From Thermoplasmata archaeon (GTDB lineage Archaea; Thermoplasmatota; B47-G6; B47-G6B; 47-G6), in assembly GCA_003663565.1 (NCBI GenBank), contig QMTT01000051.1:1-6597 (forward strand): a DNA stretch of 6,597 nucleotides, read 5' to 3'. A program made the translations under genes and the position numbers. This document shows, in pieces, positions 5,627 through 6,597 of the stretch. The notes under the pieces were generated by a model. The model did no database searches, was not told the origin of the DNA, and worked only from the letters and a program-made list of their open reading frames with translations. Each line of letters opens with the position of its first letter. The stretch's first letter is position 1.

Positions 5627-5662
5627 AGAAATCCTCGCGCTTTAGTGCGGGGAGATGTCAAC
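5627..5662. repeat. Right terminal inverted repeat with hairpin
   Basis: CCTCGCGC (5633-5640), loop TTTA, GTGCGGGG (5645-5652) form an 8-bp stem with two G-T pairs, followed by AGATGTCAAC. The first arm, CCTCGCGC, is shared with the left hairpin. TCAA just after the hairpin agrees with the right-end cleavage tetranucleotide known for IS608-type TnpA. The MFS stop codon lies in the loop. Confidence 0.7.
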
Positions 5663-6597
5663 TGTTTTCATCCTTCTTAAGTAAAGAAGTACCAGCACAG
5701 GGTCTATCATAAGGAGAAGCCCTATGAGCATGTACGCCAACTCGTAACCGTAAATCTGAGCGACGTACCCTAAGATTATCCCACCAACGAACCCTCCTAA
5801 GTCAGATCCCATCGCATATATTGTCATTGCCCTATTCCTTACGTTTTTTGTAGTACTCATTGATATTATGCTCTGTACTGCTGGAACGAGGAATCCAAAT
5901 CCAACACCATAGAAGGCCACGGGAATGTACGCCTCAGGATAAGTATAAGCCCACGAGAGCACGATACTTCCCAAACCTACTACAAAGTAACAGATCGCTG
6001 ATATCACAAAAAGTCTCCTTATGCCATTGTCCAATACCCTAGGGGATATGATCCTGAGAATCATTGTGATTGCAGAAAAACATGCTATAAGTAATCCATA
6101 AAGTGAACTTGGATATCCTAGGTCCTTATACTGGGATTGCAGGAGACTGCGGAACGTAAAGAACGCCAAACCACTCACAAATGATGTTACAGTGAAGAGA
6201 AGCACTGTGGGGTTTATGGCGTCTCTCCAAGACCCTTTCTCTTTTTCTAACGGGAAGCGTGATCTACCATGAGTCTTCAGATGGAAGACAATACATACAA
6301 TAGCGTTTAATAGTGAAAGAAATGCGGCGAGGGCAAACGCCATTGTATAGCTTACATAGTCCACTAAGTATCCACCAAGGATTGGCCCCACAAGTGCTCC
6401 TAAAGATACTGCTGCGGACCTATAACTCAGAGACTTACCAACAAGTTCCTCTGAGACTATAAGGGAAGCAGCTGCTATTGAGGGTGCTACGAACATAGCA
6501 CTTGCAAGTCCATTTAGGAGCCTTCCAAAGAAGAGTGAAGTGAAGTCCCTTGAGAACATGTAGACGACATTCGCAGAAGTAAGAAAAACACTTCCTA
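5642..6597 (-). CDS. Major facilitator superfamily transporter, N-terminus beyond window
   Basis: The minus-strand frame is open to the window edge, giving 317 visible residues, so the internal ATG at 6559 is probably not the true start; about 50-80 residues (one to two helices) are missing. Roughly ten membrane segments are visible. GRLLNGLASA lies early, a motif-C-like ALVGPILGGYLVD marks TM5, a basic central loop (HLKTHGRSRFPLEKEK) separates the halves, and SPRVLDNGIRRLF is the second-half copy of MFS motif A. The last two helices follow NRAMTIYAMGSDLGG. These are features of drug/proton antiporter-like MFS proteins in the cytoplasmic membrane; the substrate is unknown. The final residues VDISPH and the stop are encoded by the right end of the 233-bp element, so the natural C-terminus was probably replaced. 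The gene is convergent with the nikR operon. Confidence 0.9.
   Translation of the reverse strand, partial: GSVFLTSANVVYMFSRDFTSLFFGRLLNGLASAMFVAPSIAAASLIVSEELVGKSLSYRSAAVSLGALVGPILGGYLVDYVSYTMAFALAAFLSLLNAIVCIVFHLKTHGRSRFPLEKEKGSWRDAINPTVLLFTVTSFVSGLAFFTFRSLLQSQYKDLGYPSSLYGLLIACFSAITMILRIISPRVLDNGIRRLFVISAICYFVVGLGSIVLSWAYTYPEAYIPVAFYGVGFGFLVPAVQSIISMSTTKNVRNRAMTIYAMGSDLGGFVGGIILGYVAQIYGYELAYMLIGLLLMIDPVLVLLYLRRMKTVDISPH

Larger units (their letters stand above)
5430..5662. mobile_element. 233-bp miniature element with two inverted IS200/IS605 right-end-like termini
   Basis: The element is bounded by GTTGAC (5430-5435) and GTCAAC (5657-5662), with imperfect 36-37-bp inverted ends, each carrying a GC-rich hairpin. 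The right end reads as a typical archaeal IS200/IS605 right end (TCCTCGCGC, TTTA loop, GTGCGGGGA, then TGTCAAC). Since those elements normally have unlike left and right ends, two inverted copies of one end resemble a BIME or palindrome-associated element that could be mobilised in trans by a TnpA. The interior (5467-5626) has no recognisable transposase. An open frame (ATG 5367 to 5615) runs from the flank through the left hairpin into the interior; I regard it as accidental. The element lies between the decayed DJ-1/PfpI gene and the MFS gene and overlaps the latter's 3' end. Boundaries are inferred from the inverted repeats only. Confidence 0.6.

Noticed and set aside
5860..6042. 60-codon plus-strand frame within the MFS gene
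   Set aside because: It lies opposite conserved transmembrane segments of the transporter and has no ribosome-binding site.

Overview
The window looks like a piece of a thermophilic archaeal genome, most likely from a Thermoproteota- or Korarchaeota-like lineage. This is an inference from four things: arginine is encoded almost only by AGG/AGA and isoleucine often by ATA; ribosome-binding sites are of the GAGGTGAT type; archaeal TATA boxes lie about 25 bp ahead of the expected starts, with T-tract terminators; and the gene families (a zinc-ribbon formamidase, NikR, a PPC/FN3 surface protein and IS200/IS605-type scars) fit. I cannot name the species. The window opens on a GGATCC site, which may be a cloning junction or chance.

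Left part (1-758): the window starts inside a truncated nitrilase-family gene that keeps the catalytic-Glu motif and stops about 25 residues later. A scarred, AT-rich segment follows. It holds an 11-bp perfect inverted repeat, a minus-strand fragment that reads like the C-terminal tail of an IS200/IS605 TnpB, and a 13-bp direct repeat on either side. Next is an unrecognised 84-codon minus-strand gene (401-655), divergent from a well-formed TATA box and Shine-Dalgarno site.

Centre (759-5054): a complete acetamidase/formamidase with an inserted Cys4 zinc ribbon ends in a T-rich terminator. A new promoter then serves a 798-residue exported, membrane-anchored surface protein (signal peptide, PPC domain, glucodextranase-type domain, four FN3 domains, C-terminal TM helix). 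Sixteen bp later comes a NikR-type nickel-responsive repressor with all four metal ligands in place. The last two genes look like one operon.

Right part (5055-6597): directly behind nikR lies a heavily frameshifted and internally deleted DJ-1/PfpI gene, probably the former third gene of the operon. It is followed by a 233-bp element whose ends are inverted copies of one IS200/IS605 right-end-like hairpin (a BIME/PATE-like miniature element). Its right end supplies the last six codons and stop of a convergent major-facilitator transporter gene that runs off the window.

Overall, two intact transcription units (formamidase; surface protein plus NikR) sit between two scarred zones, each pairing a decayed enzyme gene with an IS200/IS605-related trace. 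The most unusual items are the double-right-end miniature element, the coupling of NikR to a non-transporter surface protein, and the decayed nitrilase beside a live formamidase.
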